From: Flavobacterium selenitireducens
GTDB taxonomy: Bacteria > Bacteroidota > Bacteroidia > Flavobacteriales > Flavobacteriaceae
Reading direction: 5' to 3'
Assembly: GCF_014748335.1 (NCBI RefSeq)
Contig: NZ_JAAVIY010000009.1
Span: forward strand, 109,073-173,072
Length of the DNA: 64,000 bases
This document shows positions 45,439 to 55,432 of this stretch, in pieces. The position numbers and the translations under genes are program-made. The stretch's first letter is position 1. Every line of letters begins with the position of its first letter. Under the pieces are notes generated by a model. That model was not told the origin of the DNA, searched no databases, and saw only the letters and a list, made by a program, of their open reading frames with translations.

Positions 45439-46044
45439 CTATTCTTCCTTCTTTTCTTCTGTCGCATCAGCAGCAGGAGCTTCAGGAGCCTCTGTTGCAG
45501 GAGCTTCGGCAACCGGAGCTGCTTCTAGCTCTGCTTCTGGAGCGTCAACTGTCGGCTCTTCGACCTCGGCAGCCGGAGCAGCTTCAGTTTTAGCAGCTGG
45601 AGCGGCAGCAGTAGCCGTAGCTTTTGCTTTTCCGCCACGACGGCTTCTTCCTTTTTTCTCTTCTTTCTTGCCTCCGTTGTACAATTCGTTGAAATCTACA
45701 AGTTCGATCATCGCCATATCGGCGTTATCTCCCAAACGATTACCCAACTTGATGATACGGGTGTATCCTCCCGGACGGTCGCCCACTTTGGCTGCTACGT
45801 CGCGGAACAAATCGGTAACCGCGTATTTGTTGCGAAGGTATGCGAAAACGATACGACGGTTGTGTGTCGTGTCGTCTTTTGACTTTGTGATAAGCGGCTC
45901 AACAAAAACCTTAAGCGCTTTTGCTTTAGCGACAGTGGTGTTGATGCGCTTGTGCTCGATAAGGGAACAAGCCATGTTCGCCAACATAGCCTTACGGTGG
46001 CCAGTTTGTCTGCTAAGGTGATTAAATTTCTTTCCGTGTCTCAT
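45439..46044 (-). CDS. rplQ: 50S ribosomal protein L17 with acidic Ala-rich tail
   Basis: Residues 1-115 are L17 ([34 protein letters not shown]). Most bacterial L17 proteins are about 120-130 residues, but this one has 201: the rest is a basic [11 protein letters not shown] segment and then a low-complexity Ala/Glu/Pro/Val tail ([20 protein letters not shown]). Long tails on L17 are common in Bacteroidota; function unknown. It is the last gene of the alpha operon, followed by a terminator. Confidence 0.98.
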   Translation of the reverse strand: MRHGKKFNHLSRQTGHRKAMLANMACSLIEHKRINTTVAKAKALKVFVEPLITKSKDDTTHNRRIVFAYLRNKYAVTDLFRDVAAKVGDRPGGYTRIIKLGNRLGDNADMAMIELVDFNELYNGGKKEEKKGRSRRGGKAKATATAAAPAAKTEAAPAAEVEEPTVDAPEAELEAAPVAEAPATEAPEAPAADATEEKKEE

Positions 46045-46073
46045 TGTATTACTTTTTTAATTCGCGCTGCGAA

Positions 46074-47066
46074 CTAGTCTTTATCTAATTTATACTTGCT
46101 TAGATCCATTCCGAAAGTCAGGTTTTTCTGAGCGACCAATTCGTCAAGCTCAGTCAATGATTTCTTACCGAAGTTGCGGAATTTCATCAAATCGTTCTTG
46201 TTGAAAGAGACAAGGTCTCCCAAAGTATCCACTTCTGCCGCTTTCAAACAGTTCAGTGCGCGTACCGACAAGTCCATGTCGACCAATTTGGTCTTAAGGA
46301 GCTGACGCATGTGCAACGACTCTTCGTCGTATGATTCTGTTTGTGCGATTTCGTCCGCTTCAAGCGTAATGCGCTCGTCGCTGAACAACATGAAGTGGTG
46401 GATCAAAACTTTGGCGGCTTCGGTCAACGCGTCTTTAGGGTTGATGGAACCGTCAGTCTTGATTTCAAAAACCAGTTTCTCGTAATCGGTTTTTTGCTCG
46501 ACGCGGAAGTTCTCGATGGCGTACTTCACGTTCTTTACCGGAGTAAAGATCGAATCCGTAGCGATGGTACCGATAGGCGCGTTTTGCTTTTTGTTCTCTT
46601 CGGCAGGAACGTAACCACGTCCTTTTTCGATAGTCAACTCCATGTTGATGTTGACTTTGCTGTCGAGATTACAGATTACAAGTTCCGGGTTCAATACCTG
46701 GAAACCAGAGATGAATTTCTGGAAATCACCAGCGGTAAGCTGATCTTTTCCTGAAACGGAAATGGTAACCGACTCGTTGTCTACGTCTTCAATCTGGCGT
46801 TTGAAACGCACCTGCTTCAGGTTGAGGATGATTTCGGTCACATCTTCCACAACTCCTGAAATAGTGGAGAATTCGTGATCTACACCTTCGATGCGTACCG
46901 AGGTGATTGCATATCCTTCCAGTGCGGAAAGCAGGACCCTTCTCAAAGCGTTACCAACAGTCAATCCATAGCCTGGTTCAAGAGGGCGAAATTCGAATTT
47001 GCCTTCTGAATCAGTTGAATCGATCATGATAACCTTATCGGGTTTCTGAAAATTAAATATTGCCAT
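46074..47066 (-). CDS. rpoA: RNA polymerase alpha subunit
   Basis: The 330-residue protein has the complete N-terminal dimerisation domain ([39 protein letters not shown]) and the C-terminal DNA-binding domain ([40 protein letters not shown]), joined by the usual linker near residues 235-250. It assembles core RNA polymerase. Its place between rpsD and rplQ is the standard alpha-operon order. Confidence 0.99.
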   Translation of the reverse strand: MAIFNFQKPDKVIMIDSTDSEGKFEFRPLEPGYGLTVGNALRRVLLSALEGYAITSVRIEGVDHEFSTISGVVEDVTEIILNLKQVRFKRQIEDVDNESVTISVSGKDQLTAGDFQKFISGFQVLNPELVICNLDSKVNINMELTIEKGRGYVPAEENKKQNAPIGTIATDSIFTPVKNVKYAIENFRVEQKTDYEKLVFEIKTDGSINPKDALTEAAKVLIHHFMLFSDERITLEADEIAQTESYDEESLHMRQLLKTKLVDMDLSVRALNCLKAAEVDTLGDLVSFNKNDLMKFRNFGKKSLTELDELVAQKNLTFGMDLSKYKLDKD

Positions 47067-47086
47067 AATTTCGACTGCGTCAGTTA

Positions 47087-47692
47087 TTATTTGTTGTACA
47101 ATTCGACGATTAGTTGCTCCTTGATGTTTTCAGGGATCTGAAGACGTGCAGGAACAGAAACGAAAGTACCTTCCATTGTTGCTTGGTTCCAAGTGATCCA
47201 CTCATATACATGAGAAGAGGCTGCCAAAGCGTTCGTGATCGTCTCAAGTGATTTTGACTTTTCGCGGACGGCAACTTTGTCACCAGCTTTCAAGTGATAA
47301 GAAGGAATGTTCACCAACTCGCCATTTACTGTGATGTGGCGGTGTGAAACGATTTGACGGGCTGCACGGCGAGATGGAGCGATTCCCATACGGTAAACCA
47401 CGTTATCCAAACGTGCCTCGCAAAGCTGGATCAAAACCTCACCGGTTACACCACGTGAAGCGGCAGCTTTTTCGAACAATCCGCGGAATTGCTTCTCCAG
47501 AATACCGTAAGTGTACTTCGCTTTTTGCTTTTCCATCAACTGTACTGCGTATTCTGATTTCTTACCTCTCTTTTTTGCAAGGCCGTGTTGCCCTGGAGGG
47601 TAATTCTTTTTTTCGAAAGACTTGTCGTCTCCGAAGATCGCCTCACCAAATTTACGGGCGATTTTAGTTTGTGGACCAGTATATCTTGCCAT
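47087..47692 (-). CDS. rpsD: 30S ribosomal protein S4
   Basis: The 201-residue protein begins [20 protein letters not shown] and contains the S4 RNA-binding domain ([35 protein letters not shown]). It lacks the N-terminal zinc-binding Cys cluster. S4 binds 16S rRNA early in assembly and in other bacteria represses the alpha operon. It is separated from rpsK by a 166-base spacer with a long hairpin. Confidence 0.99.
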   Translation of the reverse strand: MARYTGPQTKIARKFGEAIFGDDKSFEKKNYPPGQHGLAKKRGKKSEYAVQLMEKQKAKYTYGILEKQFRGLFEKAAASRGVTGEVLIQLCEARLDNVVYRMGIAPSRRAARQIVSHRHITVNGELVNIPSYHLKAGDKVAVREKSKSLETITNALAASSHVYEWITWNQATMEGTFVSVPARLQIPENIKEQLIVELYNK

Positions 47693-47781
47693 TTCTAAAA
47701 TTTTTGGAAGCGCGGTTATGAATTCAGGTCAAATCCTTCGATAACCATTTGCGACTTCCGGGTTATACTTAATTATAATTT

Positions 47782-47848
47782 GGTTTAAAGTTTAAAGTTT
47801 AAAGTTGTTGACTGTTGCGGCCAAACCTTAAACCTTAAACTTTAAACC
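47782..47848 (-). repeat. 23-bp hairpin of heptamer repeats between rpsK and rpsD
   Basis: On the plus strand the left arm (47782-47804) is GGTTTAAAG-TTTAAAG-TTTAAAG, and the right arm (47826-47848) is CCTTAAA-CCTTAAA-CTTTAAACC. In minus-strand RNA they pair along all 23 positions if G-U pairs are allowed, around a 21-base loop. The arms are built from the same AAACYTT heptamer as the array at 59985-60219. No T run follows, so it is a possible attenuator, processing site or S4 control element rather than a plain terminator. Confidence 0.7.
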
Positions 47849-47858
47849 TTAAACTTTG

Positions 47859-48242
47859 TTATACGCGACGTCTCTTTGGAGGACGACACCCGTTGTGCGG
47901 CATTGGCGTAACGTCGATGATCTCAGTCACTTCGATTCCGCTGTTGTGCAAAGAACGGATCGCAGACTCACGTCCGTTTCCTGGTCCTTTCACATATACC
48001 TTCACTTTTTTCAAACCTGCTTCCATTGCAACTTTGCTGCAATCCTCAGCGGCCATCTGTGCTGCGTACGGCGTGTTCTTTTTAGATCCACGGAAACCCA
48101 TTTTACCAGCTGAAGACCAAGAGATAACTTCACCTTTCTTGTTTGTCAAGGAAATGATGATGTTATTGAAAGTGGCGCTAACGTGGGCCTCTCCTGTAGA
48201 TTCAATTACGACTTTGCGTTTTTTAGCTGCTGCTTTAGCCAT
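47859..48242 (-). CDS. rpsK: 30S ribosomal protein S11
   Basis: The 127-residue protein shows the S11 pattern: [40 protein letters not shown] and the C-terminal [18 protein letters not shown]. Normal length. It lies nine bases after rpsM. Confidence 0.99.
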   Translation of the reverse strand: MAKAAAKKRKVVIESTGEAHVSATFNNIIISLTNKKGEVISWSSAGKMGFRGSKKNTPYAAQMAAEDCSKVAMEAGLKKVKVYVKGPGNGRESAIRSLHNSGIEVTEIIDVTPMPHNGCRPPKRRRV

Positions 48243-48251
48243 CTCTACTTA

Positions 48252-48626
48252 TTATTTGGTTGCCTTCTTCTTGTTAGCAACAGTTTTACGTTTACCTTTT
48301 CTCGTACGTGAGTTATTCTTGGTGCGTTGGCCACGAAGCGGAAGTCCTGCTCTGTGACGGATGCCGCGGTAACAACCGATATCCATCAAACGTTTGATGT
48401 TCAAAGACGTCTCAGAACGAAGTTCACCTTCGATCTTGTAGTAGGAAACGGCGTCACGGATAGCTCCGATCTGGTCGTCATTCCACTCTTGTACTTTGAT
48501 GTCTTCGCTAACTCCGGCTTTAGCCAGGATCTCTTGCGCACGGCTTCTACCTACTCCGAAGATGTAAGTCAAAGCGATGACGCCTCTCTTGTTTTTTGGG
48601 ATGTCTACCCCTGCTATTCTTGCCAT
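48252..48626 (-). CDS. rpsM: 30S ribosomal protein S13
   Basis: The start at 48626 gives the canonical [20 protein letters not shown] and a 124-residue protein. The open frame extends further, but that part overlaps rpmJ. The helix-two-turn-helix ([16 protein letters not shown]) and the C-terminal [19 protein letters not shown] match S13. It sits two bases after rpmJ. Confidence 0.98.
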   Translation of the reverse strand: MARIAGVDIPKNKRGVIALTYIFGVGRSRAQEILAKAGVSEDIKVQEWNDDQIGAIRDAVSYYKIEGELRSETSLNIKRLMDIGCYRGIRHRAGLPLRGQRTKNNSRTRKGKRKTVANKKKATK

Positions 48627-48628
48627 AA

Positions 48629-48745
48629 TTAACCTTGTCTTTGTTTGAAGCGTGGATTCTTCTTGTTGATTACGTATAATCTTCCTTTTCTGCGCACAAT
48701 GATGCACTCTGCGCTTCTTTTCTTAACTGATGCTCTTACTTTCAT
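48629..48745 (-). CDS. rpmJ: 50S ribosomal protein L36
   Basis: Only 38 codons. Translation reads [20 protein letters not shown], then [18 protein letters not shown]. This is L36 in the zinc-free form: of the Cys/His zinc ligands only one Cys remains. It lies between infA and rpsM, the usual place, with spacers of 12 and 2 bases. Confidence 0.96.
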
Positions 48746-48757
48746 TATGTAATGCTT

Positions 48758-48973
48758 TTAGTATCTGTATGTGATTCTTGCTTTGGACAGATCGTACGGG
48801 CTCATTTCCAGTTTTACCTTGTCGCCCGGAAGCAACTTGATGTAGTGCATGCGCATCTTGCCGGAAATGTGAGCGATCACGACGTGGCCGTTTTCTAATT
48901 CGACGCGGAACATCGCATTCGACAATGCCTCGATGATGGATCCGTCCTGTTCTATTGCTGATTGTTTGGCCAT
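48758..48973 (-). CDS. infA: translation initiation factor IF-1
   Basis: The 71-residue protein begins [20 protein letters not shown] and has the OB-fold motifs [20 protein letters not shown] and [17 protein letters not shown]. It binds the A site of the 30S subunit during initiation. It follows secY after four bases. Confidence 0.99.
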   Translation of the reverse strand: MAKQSAIEQDGSIIEALSNAMFRVELENGHVVIAHISGKMRMHYIKLLPGDKVKLEMSPYDLSKARITYRY

Positions 48974-48977
48974 AAAA

Positions 48978-50315
48978 TTAAGCTACCGCTTTTCTGTTTT
49001 TACCGCTTTTCATCAAACCGTCATAATGTTTGTTCAGCAGGTAGGAGTTGATTTGTTGGATGGTATCGATGGCGACACCTACCATGATGATCAACGAAGT
49101 ACCTCCGAAGAACATTGCCCAGGCTTGTTGTACGTTCAGCACACTTACCAAAATCGCAGGGAAAATAGCGATCAAAGCAAGGAACAAAGATCCCGGGAAA
49201 GTAATCAATGACATAATGTGATCAAGATAATCGGATGTTTCCTGTCCCGGACGAACGCCTGGAATGAAACCGCCGCTTCTTTTCAAATCATCGGCCATCT
49301 TGTTCGTAGGAACCGTGATCGCGGTGTAGAAGTACGTAAAGAGTACGATCAACAACCCGAATACCACGTTGTACCACAAACCGAACATGTTGCTGAACTC
49401 TCCTGCGATAGACTGTGACGTCTCGGACTGTGAAAGTCCTGCAAGTGCGGCCGGGATGAACATGATCGCCTGGGCGAAGATGATCGGCATGACGCCGGCA
49501 GCGTTGAGTTTCAGCGGAATCCATTGACGGTTTCCATCCTGTTCGAACTCGCCTGACACCGTTCTTCTGGCATACTGCACCGGGATACGGCGAACCGCCA
49601 TGACCAGGAGTACACAAGAGATGATGACGAGCAGCCATACGATGACTTCGATAACCAAGATCATCGGTCCGCCGTTGTTGTTCGTGATCGTAGAGGTGAA
49701 TTCCTGGAAGAACGCCTGTGGAAGACGCGCGAGGATTCCGACCATGATCAATAGGGAGATACCGTTTCCGATTCCTTTGTCGGTGATTTTTTCTCCAAGC
49801 CACATCGCGAAGATGGTACCTGTCGAAAGGATCAATACCGAAGAGAAAAGGAAAGAGAACGAGTCAAATCCCATAAGGAAAGCCTCACCCGGCAATGTAC
49901 GGTACAAGTTATAGATATAACCTGGTCCTTGTACAAGCGTGATCAGGATCGTCAGCCAGCGTGTGATCTGGTTGAGCTTCTTGCGTCCGCTTTCGCCTTC
50001 TTTTTGTAGTTTCTGAAGATAAGGAATAGCGATTCCCATCAACTGAACCACGATGGAGGCAGAAATGTACGGCATGATCCCAAGGGCGAAAACCGATGCT
50101 TTCGAGAAAGCACCTCCCGTGAACATATCAATGATAGATCCGATACCTTTTTCTGTCTGGCCTGCCAAACTGTCCAGTGCCGTAGCGTCGATCCCCGGAA
50201 GGGTAACGTGCGCCCCGAATCGGTAAACCAACAGCAACATCAACGTAAAAGTGATGCGGTTGCGGAGTTCGTCGATTTTCCAGACGTTAGCTAATGATTC
50301 AAAAAATTTCTTCAT
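48978..50315 (-). CDS. secY: protein translocase subunit SecY
   Basis: The 445-residue membrane protein has ten hydrophobic segments and SecY signatures such as [36 protein letters not shown] and [17 protein letters not shown]. It forms the Sec channel in the inner membrane, needed by all the signal-peptide proteins in this window. It is last but one in the spc block, between rplO and infA. Confidence 0.99.
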   Translation of the reverse strand: MKKFFESLANVWKIDELRNRITFTLMLLLVYRFGAHVTLPGIDATALDSLAGQTEKGIGSIIDMFTGGAFSKASVFALGIMPYISASIVVQLMGIAIPYLQKLQKEGESGRKKLNQITRWLTILITLVQGPGYIYNLYRTLPGEAFLMGFDSFSFLFSSVLILSTGTIFAMWLGEKITDKGIGNGISLLIMVGILARLPQAFFQEFTSTITNNNGGPMILVIEVIVWLLVIISCVLLVMAVRRIPVQYARRTVSGEFEQDGNRQWIPLKLNAAGVMPIIFAQAIMFIPAALAGLSQSETSQSIAGEFSNMFGLWYNVVFGLLIVLFTYFYTAITVPTNKMADDLKRSGGFIPGVRPGQETSDYLDHIMSLITFPGSLFLALIAIFPAILVSVLNVQQAWAMFFGGTSLIIMVGVAIDTIQQINSYLLNKHYDGLMKSGKNRKAVA

Positions 50316-50328
50316 CGTGCCAGATTGA

Positions 50329-50781
50329 TTACAGTTCTATAGCTTCGCCTCCGGCAGCCTCGATGGCAGCTTTTGCGGCAGCAGTGAATTTGTGAGCGCT
50401 TACTTTAAGTTTAGCTTTCAATTCTCCTCTTCCAAGGATTTTCACAACCTCGTTCTTAGTAGCCAGACGGTTCGAAACGATTGCAGCGAAATCTACAGTG
50501 TCCGTAACGATATTGTTGTCTACCAAAGCCTGGAGCGTGTCAAGGTTGATCCCCTGATACTCCACACGGTTGATGTTCTTGAAACCGAACTTAGGCACAC
50601 GGCGTTGCAATGGCATTTGTCCACCTTCGAAACCGATCTTGCGGGAGTAACCCGAGCGAGACTTGGCTCCTTTGTGTCCGCGTGCAGCAGTTCCACCTTT
50701 TCCGGAACCTTCACCGCGACCTACGCGCTTATTCTGATTATGAGTTGAGCCTTCAGCAGGCTGCAAATTACTTAGATTCAT
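50329..50781 (-). CDS. rplO: 50S ribosomal protein L15
   Basis: The 150-residue protein begins MNLSNLQPAEGSTHNQNKRV and contains the Gly-rich L15 extension (GRGEGSGKGGTAARGHKGAK, SRSGYSRKIGFEGGQMPLQR). Normal length, in the usual order after rpmD. Confidence 0.99.
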   Translation of the reverse strand: MNLSNLQPAEGSTHNQNKRVGRGEGSGKGGTAARGHKGAKSRSGYSRKIGFEGGQMPLQRRVPKFGFKNINRVEYQGINLDTLQALVDNNIVTDTVDFAAIVSNRLATKNEVVKILGRGELKAKLKVSAHKFTAAAKAAIEAAGGEAIEL

Positions 50782-50791
50782 AACAGTGGTG

Positions 50792-50974
50792 TTAGTTTGA
50801 TTCCTCTACGGAAACCAAGTGTTTAACTTTGTTTATCATCCCAAGGAGGGCAGGATTTGACTCATGCTCCACAACTTGTCCGACTCTTTTCAATCCCAAA
50901 GCGATGAGACCTCTTTTTTGAGTTAGCGGGCAGTTGATTTGACTCCTAACTTGTTTTACTATTAGTTTTGCCAT
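50792..50974 (-). CDS. rpmD: 50S ribosomal protein L30
   Basis: The 60-residue protein begins MAKLIVKQVRSQINCPLTQK and has LKRVGQVVEHESNPALLGMI, the L30 pattern. It lies 11 bases after rpsE. Confidence 0.98.
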   Translation of the reverse strand: MAKLIVKQVRSQINCPLTQKRGLIALGLKRVGQVVEHESNPALLGMINKVKHLVSVEESN

Positions 50975-50985
50975 GATTCCTGTTA

Positions 50986-51510
50986 TTAGCCTTTAAACAC
51001 TTTCTCAAGCGATACACCGCGCTGTTTTGCGATAGTGTGTGCGCTTCTCATCTGAAGCAAAGCATCGAAAGTTGCTTTCACCACGTTGTGAGGGTTAGAC
51101 GATCCTTGTGACTTTGACAATACGTCGTGAACACCAACCGACTCCAATACGGCACGTACCGCACCACCGGCGATAACTCCCGTACCGTGAGACGCTGGCA
51201 TCAAAAATACGCGCGCACCACCAAATTTTCCTTTTTGCTCGTGTGGAACGGATTGTCCGGCCAATGGGATTTTCACCAAGTTTTTCTTAGCGTCTTCTAC
51301 CGCTTTCGCGATCGCTTCAGAAACGTCTTTTGATTTACCCAAACCGTGACCTACAACACCATTCTCGTCACCAACGACTACGATAGCGGAGAACCCGAAG
51401 GCACGTCCACCCTTAGTAACCTTGGTCACACGGTTTACAGCTACCAGACGGTCTTTCAATTCGAGTCCGCTTGGCTTTACGATTTCTACGTTTTTGTATG
51501 TATGATACAT
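50986..51510 (-). CDS. rpsE: 30S ribosomal protein S5
   Basis: The 174-residue protein contains the S5 double-stranded-RNA-binding fold ([40 protein letters not shown]) and the C-terminal domain ([20 protein letters not shown]). Normal length and order. Confidence 0.99.
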   Translation of the reverse strand: MYHTYKNVEIVKPSGLELKDRLVAVNRVTKVTKGGRAFGFSAIVVVGDENGVVGHGLGKSKDVSEAIAKAVEDAKKNLVKIPLAGQSVPHEQKGKFGGARVFLMPASHGTGVIAGGAVRAVLESVGVHDVLSKSQGSSNPHNVVKATFDALLQMRSAHTIAKQRGVSLEKVFKG

Positions 51511-51516
51511 GATCTC

Positions 51517-51870
51517 TTAGAATTTAAGCCCGGCTTCTCTCGCGCCTTCTGCTAGTGATTGAATACGTCCGTGGTACAAGTTCCCTCCGCGGTCGAAGGC
51601 AACTTCGGTGATACCCGCTTTCAACGCTTTCTCAGCAACTGCTTTACCTACGGCGTTAGCCTTCTGGGTTGCAGTTCCATTGGCGTCGAAACCTTTGTCT
51701 CTTGAAGATGCAGCAAGTAGCGTAACACCATTCACGTCGTCGATTACCTGAGCGTAGATCTCTTTGTTGCTACGGAAAATAGCGAGTCTAGGCTTTGTGG
51801 CCGTTCCGTTCACAATCTTTCTGATTCTGAACTTGATCCTTTGTTTTCTCTCGGATTTAGTTAATGACAT
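51517..51870 (-). CDS. rplR: 50S ribosomal protein L18
   Basis: The 117-residue protein begins [20 protein letters not shown] and carries the L18 motifs [18 protein letters not shown] and [20 protein letters not shown]. It binds 5S rRNA. Confidence 0.99.
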   Translation of the reverse strand: MSLTKSERKQRIKFRIRKIVNGTATKPRLAIFRSNKEIYAQVIDDVNGVTLLAASSRDKGFDANGTATQKANAVGKAVAEKALKAGITEVAFDRGGNLYHGRIQSLAEGAREAGLKF

Positions 51871-51882
51871 AATTACTACTTA

Positions 51883-52425
51883 TTAAGCTGATTTACCTGC
51901 TTTTCTTCTCAATACTTCACCTACGAACTTCACACCTTTTCCTTTGTAAGGCTCAGGGCGACGGAATCCGCGGATCTTAGCTGCTACTGCACCCAAAAGC
52001 TGTTTGTCGAAAGACGTAAGCTTGATGATAGGGTTCTTTCCTTTTTCAGAAACAGTCTCTACTTTAACTTCCGGAGCGATATCCATCACGATGTTGTGGG
52101 AGAAACCAAGCGCAAGGTCCAGTTTCTGGCCTGTGTTGGAAGCCCTGTAACCAACTCCTACTAGTTCTAGGTCTTTGGTAAATCCGGTAGAAACACCGAT
52201 TACCATATTATTGATCAACGAACGGTACAAACCGTGCTTGGATCTCTGATCTTTGTCGTTAGCTGAACGCTCAACGATTACCTGGCCTTCCTCAACTTTC
52301 ACGTCTACATCTGCAAACTCCTGAGTTAGTTGGCCCAATTTTCCTTTTACAGTTACGATACCGTCTTTAACGTCGACAGTAACTCCTGCAGGAATAGTAA
52401 CTGGATTCTTTCCTATTCTTGACAT
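51883..52425 (-). CDS. rplF: 50S ribosomal protein L6
   Basis: The 180-residue protein begins MSRIGKNPVTIPAGVTVDVK and has the two L6 domains, the second with RGFRRPEPYKGKGVKFVGEV. Normal length and order. Confidence 0.99.
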   Translation of the reverse strand: MSRIGKNPVTIPAGVTVDVKDGIVTVKGKLGQLTQEFADVDVKVEEGQVIVERSANDKDQRSKHGLYRSLINNMVIGVSTGFTKDLELVGVGYRASNTGQKLDLALGFSHNIVMDIAPEVKVETVSEKGKNPIIKLTSFDKQLLGAVAAKIRGFRRPEPYKGKGVKFVGEVLRRKAGKSA

Positions 52426-52444
52426 TGTGTTTCGTCTTTAAAGA

Positions 52445-52843
52445 TTAGTATACGTAACAAACTACTTCACCTCCAACGTTGAGTTGCTTGGCTTGCTTCC
52501 CGGTCATAAGACCTCTTGAAGTCGAAACGATAGCGATACCCAATCCGTTGAGGATACGTGGAAGGTTGGAAGCACCTGCGTACTTGCGTAGACCTGGTTT
52601 ACTGATTCTCTGGATGTCTTTGATGACCGGCTCTTTAGTATCTTTATCGTACTTAAGCGCGATCTTGATGGTTCCCTGAACTTTGTCATCCTCGAATTTG
52701 TAGCTCAAGATATAACCTTGATCGAACAAAATCTTGGTGATTTCCTTCTTCATCTTAGAAGCGGGGATTTCCACCACTTTGTGGTTTGCGGCCACAGCGT
52801 TACGGACTCGTGTGAGGTAGTCCGCGATTGGATCTGTATACAT
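52445..52843 (-). CDS. rpsH: 30S ribosomal protein S8
   Basis: The 132-residue protein begins [20 protein letters not shown] and ends with the conserved [21 protein letters not shown]8 binds 16S rRNA and in E. coli represses the spc operon. It is separated from rpsN by an unusually long 133-base spacer holding an inverted repeat. Confidence 0.99.
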   Translation of the reverse strand: MYTDPIADYLTRVRNAVAANHKVVEIPASKMKKEITKILFDQGYILSYKFEDDKVQGTIKIALKYDKDTKEPVIKDIQRISKPGLRKYAGASNLPRILNGLGIAIVSTSRGLMTGKQAKQLNVGGEVVCYVY

Positions 52844-52923
52844 TTATATAAAATTGCGGTTATGGTATTTGACAGCACCACACTGGCAAACCTGTAACCA
52901 ATTAAACTCGTTAAAAATATGTT

Positions 52924-52969
52924 AAAATTTCCTCTTGAGCGTAAATTCTTACAAACAAGAGGAAATTTT
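52924..52969 (-). promoter_or_regulatory. 13-bp perfect inverted repeat between rpsN and rpsH
   Basis: AAAATTTCCTCTT (52924-52936) is the exact complement of AAGAGGAAATTTT (52957-52969) around a 20-base loop. It lies seven bases after the rpsN stop. On the minus strand it is followed by a short AT-rich stretch ending in five T. It may be an attenuator or a processing or stability hairpin inside the spc operon. Confidence 0.65.
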
Positions 52970-52976
52970 AATCAAA

Positions 52977-53246
52977 TTACCAGCTGGCTTTCTTTACACC
53001 TGGGATCAAACCCGAGTTGGCCATCTCACGGAATGTGACGCGAGATATACCGAACTGGCGCATGTAACCTCTTGGTCTTCCGGTCAATTTGCAACGATTG
53101 TGCAAACGGACAGGCGAAGCGTTTCTCGGTAATTTTTGCAAACCTACGTAATCTCCAGCTTCTAACAAAGCTTTACGTTTTTCTGCATACTTATCAACCG
53201 TCTTTTGACGCTTCACCTCACGGGCTTTCATTGATTCTTTAGCCAT
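52977..53246 (-). CDS. rpsN: 30S ribosomal protein S14 (zinc-free form)
   Basis: The 89-residue protein is the long, zinc-free type: it has only one Cys ([20 protein letters not shown]) and the extended N-terminus [20 protein letters not shown]. It ends [10 protein letters not shown]. It follows rplE after three bases. Confidence 0.99.
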   Translation of the reverse strand: MAKESMKAREVKRQKTVDKYAEKRKALLEAGDYVGLQKLPRNASPVRLHNRCKLTGRPRGYMRQFGISRVTFREMANSGLIPGVKKASW

Positions 53247-53249
53247 GTC

Positions 53250-53801
53250 TTAGTTCTTTTTAAATGGTAATCCTAGTTCAGCCAAAAGCGATTTTGCTTC
53301 CTTGTCCGTAGCGGCAGATGTCACGAAAGTGATATCCATTCCGGAAATCTTGTTCACCTTGTCGATGTCGATTTCAGGGAAGATGATCTGCTCGGTTACA
53401 CCAAGGTTGTAGTTTCCGCGTCCGTCGAAACCTGAAGCGCTGATTCCGTTGAAGTCACGTACTCGTGGCAACGAAGCGGTGATCAAACGATCGAGGAATT
53501 CATACATACGCTCTCCGCGCAAGGTTACTTTGGCACCAATCGGCATTCCTTTTCTCAATTTAAAAGAAGCGACGTCTTTCTTGGAGATGGTAGAAACTGC
53601 TTTTTGACCAGTGATTTTGGTTAATTCGTCTACTGCGTAATCGATCAATTTCTTGTCAGAAACGGCAGCACCTACTCCACGGCTCAAAACGATTTTCTCA
53701 AGTTTTGGAACTTGCATTACGTTTTTATAACCGAATTCTTCCTTCAGGGCAGAGACAACGCGATCTTTGTACTCCTGTTTTAGTCTTGGGATATAAGCCA
53801 T
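53250..53801 (-). CDS. rplE: 50S ribosomal protein L5
   Basis: The 183-residue protein shows L5 motifs: [60 protein letters not shown]. It binds 5S rRNA. It follows rplX after two bases. Confidence 0.99.
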   Translation of the reverse strand: MAYIPRLKQEYKDRVVSALKEEFGYKNVMQVPKLEKIVLSRGVGAAVSDKKLIDYAVDELTKITGQKAVSTISKKDVASFKLRKGMPIGAKVTLRGERMYEFLDRLITASLPRVRDFNGISASGFDGRGNYNLGVTEQIIFPEIDIDKVNKISGMDITFVTSAATDKEAKSLLAELGLPFKKN

Positions 53802-53803
53802 GA

Positions 53804-54121
53804 TTAGATTACTTGATTAGATTTTTTAGAAAAACGAACTTTTTTGTTTCCTTCGATACGGAAACCTACTTTAGTAGTAGATTTCGTCTTAGCGTCAACC
53901 AAAGCGAGGTTGGACACATGGATAGGAGCTTCTTTCTTCACGATACCGCCCTGTGGGTTTTTCGCGCTCGGCTTGGTGTGTTTCGACACCATGTTCACGC
54001 CTTCTACTACCGCTTTGTTTTTCTCACGGTAAACGCGAACGACTTTGCCCTCAGAACCTTTGTGGTCACCTGCGATAACGCGAACGATATCTCCTGATTT
54101 AATTTTAAGCTTTGTCATCAT
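53804..54121 (-). CDS. rplX: 50S ribosomal protein L24
   Basis: A KOW-domain protein of 104-105 residues ([40 protein letters not shown]). Two ATG codons stand in a row at the start; the second, at 54118, is equally possible. Confidence 0.98.
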   Translation of the reverse strand: MMTKLKIKSGDIVRVIAGDHKGSEGKVVRVYREKNKAVVEGVNMVSKHTKPSAKNPQGGIVKKEAPIHVSNLALVDAKTKSTTKVGFRIEGNKKVRFSKKSNQVI

Positions 54122-54129
54122 TGTAAAAA

Positions 54130-54498
54130 TTAAAGCACTTCAGGTGCCAGTGAAACGATTTTCATGAATTGTTTCTCACGAAGTTCTCTTGCAACCGGAC
54201 CAAAAACACGGGTTCCTCTCATTTCGCCCGCAGCGTTCAAAAGAACACAAGCGTTATCGTCGAAACGGATGTAAGAACCGTCGGCTCTTCTAACCTCTTT
54301 TTTGGTACGTACAACAACTGCAGTCGATACAGCACCCTTCTTCACGTTTCCGTTTGGAGTGGCATCTTTAATCGAAACTACGATCTTATCTCCGACAGAG
54401 GCGTAACGACGTTTCGTTCCACCAAGCACACGGATCGTAAGAACTTCTTTCGCTCCGGTGTTGTCTGCTACTTTTAATCTTGATTCCTGTTGTACCAT
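54130..54498 (-). CDS. rplN: 50S ribosomal protein L14
   Basis: The 122-residue protein begins [20 protein letters not shown] and has [20 protein letters not shown] and [20 protein letters not shown], standard for L14. It follows rpsQ after two bases. Confidence 0.99.
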
Positions 54499-54500
54499 AA

Positions 54501-54761
54501 TTACTTCGCTCTTTCAATGATTTCAACTAATCTCCAGCATTTCGTCTTAGACAATGGACGTGTCTCAGAGATACGTACGGTGTCGCCAACGTTGCAGTCA
54601 TTTTTCTCGTCGTGTGCGTGATACTTTTTAGTTTTCAACACGAACTTACCGTATAGTGGGTGCTTTACGCGTTTTGTCTCAGCAACAACGATAGATTTCT
54701 CCATCTTGTTCGAAGTAACGACCCCTATTCTTTCTTTTCTTAAATTTCTTGTTTCTTCCAT
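54501..54761 (-). CDS. rpsQ: 30S ribosomal protein S17
   Basis: The 86-residue protein has [20 protein letters not shown] and the OB-fold signature [20 protein letters not shown]. It follows rpmC after 12 bases. Confidence 0.99.
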   Translation of the reverse strand: MEETRNLRKERIGVVTSNKMEKSIVVAETKRVKHPLYGKFVLKTKKYHAHDEKNDCNVGDTVRISETRPLSKTKCWRLVEIIERAK

Positions 54762-54773
54762 CTTTCGGGCAGA

Positions 54774-54965
54774 TTATTGTTGTGCTCTTTTTGCGATCTC
54801 AGTGTTCAATCTTGCGACTGTTCTTCTGACGCTTCTGATTTGAAGCGGGTTCGCGATAGGGGAAATGGCGTGGGCCGAAGTCAATTCAGCATACGATTTC
54901 TTAGTTTCGGTGAGCTTCTCCTGCAATTGCTCTGCAGAAAGATCTTTAATTTCAGATTGTTTCAT
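54774..54965 (-). CDS. rpmC: 50S ribosomal protein L29
   Basis: The 63-residue helical hairpin protein begins MKQSEIKDLSAEQLQEKLTE and ends with IRSVRRTVARLNTEIAKRAQ, the L29 pattern. It lies 18 bases after rplP. Confidence 0.98.
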   Translation of the reverse strand: MKQSEIKDLSAEQLQEKLTETKKSYAELTSAHAISPIANPLQIRSVRRTVARLNTEIAKRAQQ

Positions 54966-54983
54966 TTTTTCTACAGATTAAGA

Positions 54984-55409
54984 TTAAGCTTCGAAATCCC
55001 TTGCTACAACAAATTTAGTCTTGACCGGAAGTTTCTGGGCTGCAAGGCGCAAAGCCTCTTTTGCAACCGACAAAGGAACTCCTCCGACTTCAAACATGAT
55101 TTTTCCAGGCTTGACAACGGCTGCCCAATATTCAACGGCACCTTTACCTTTACCCATACGTACCTCAAGAGGTTTCTTTGTGATTGGTTTATCCGGGAAA
55201 ATCTTGATCCACAATTGTCCTTCACGTTTCATGAAACGGGTTGCAGCGATACGCGCAGCCTCGATTTGGCGTGAAGTCAGGAACATTCCTGTCTCGTGTA
55301 CTGATTTAATTCCGAACATACCGTTTGAAAGTTCATGCCCTCTTTGGGAAAGACCCTTCATTCTACCTTTCTGTACCTTGCGGTACTTGGTTCTTTTCGG
55401 CTGTAACAT
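54984..55409 (-). CDS. rplP: 50S ribosomal protein L16
   Basis: The 141-residue protein begins [20 protein letters not shown] and has the L16 motifs [20 protein letters not shown] and [20 protein letters not shown]. It contributes to the A-site region of the 50S subunit. Confidence 0.99.
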   Translation of the reverse strand: MLQPKRTKYRKVQKGRMKGLSQRGHELSNGMFGIKSVHETGMFLTSRQIEAARIAATRFMKREGQLWIKIFPDKPITKKPLEVRMGKGKGAVEYWAAVVKPGKIMFEVGGVPLSVAKEALRLAAQKLPVKTKFVVARDFEA

Positions 55410-55432
55410 TTTTCTACTTTACCTTAAGTTAA

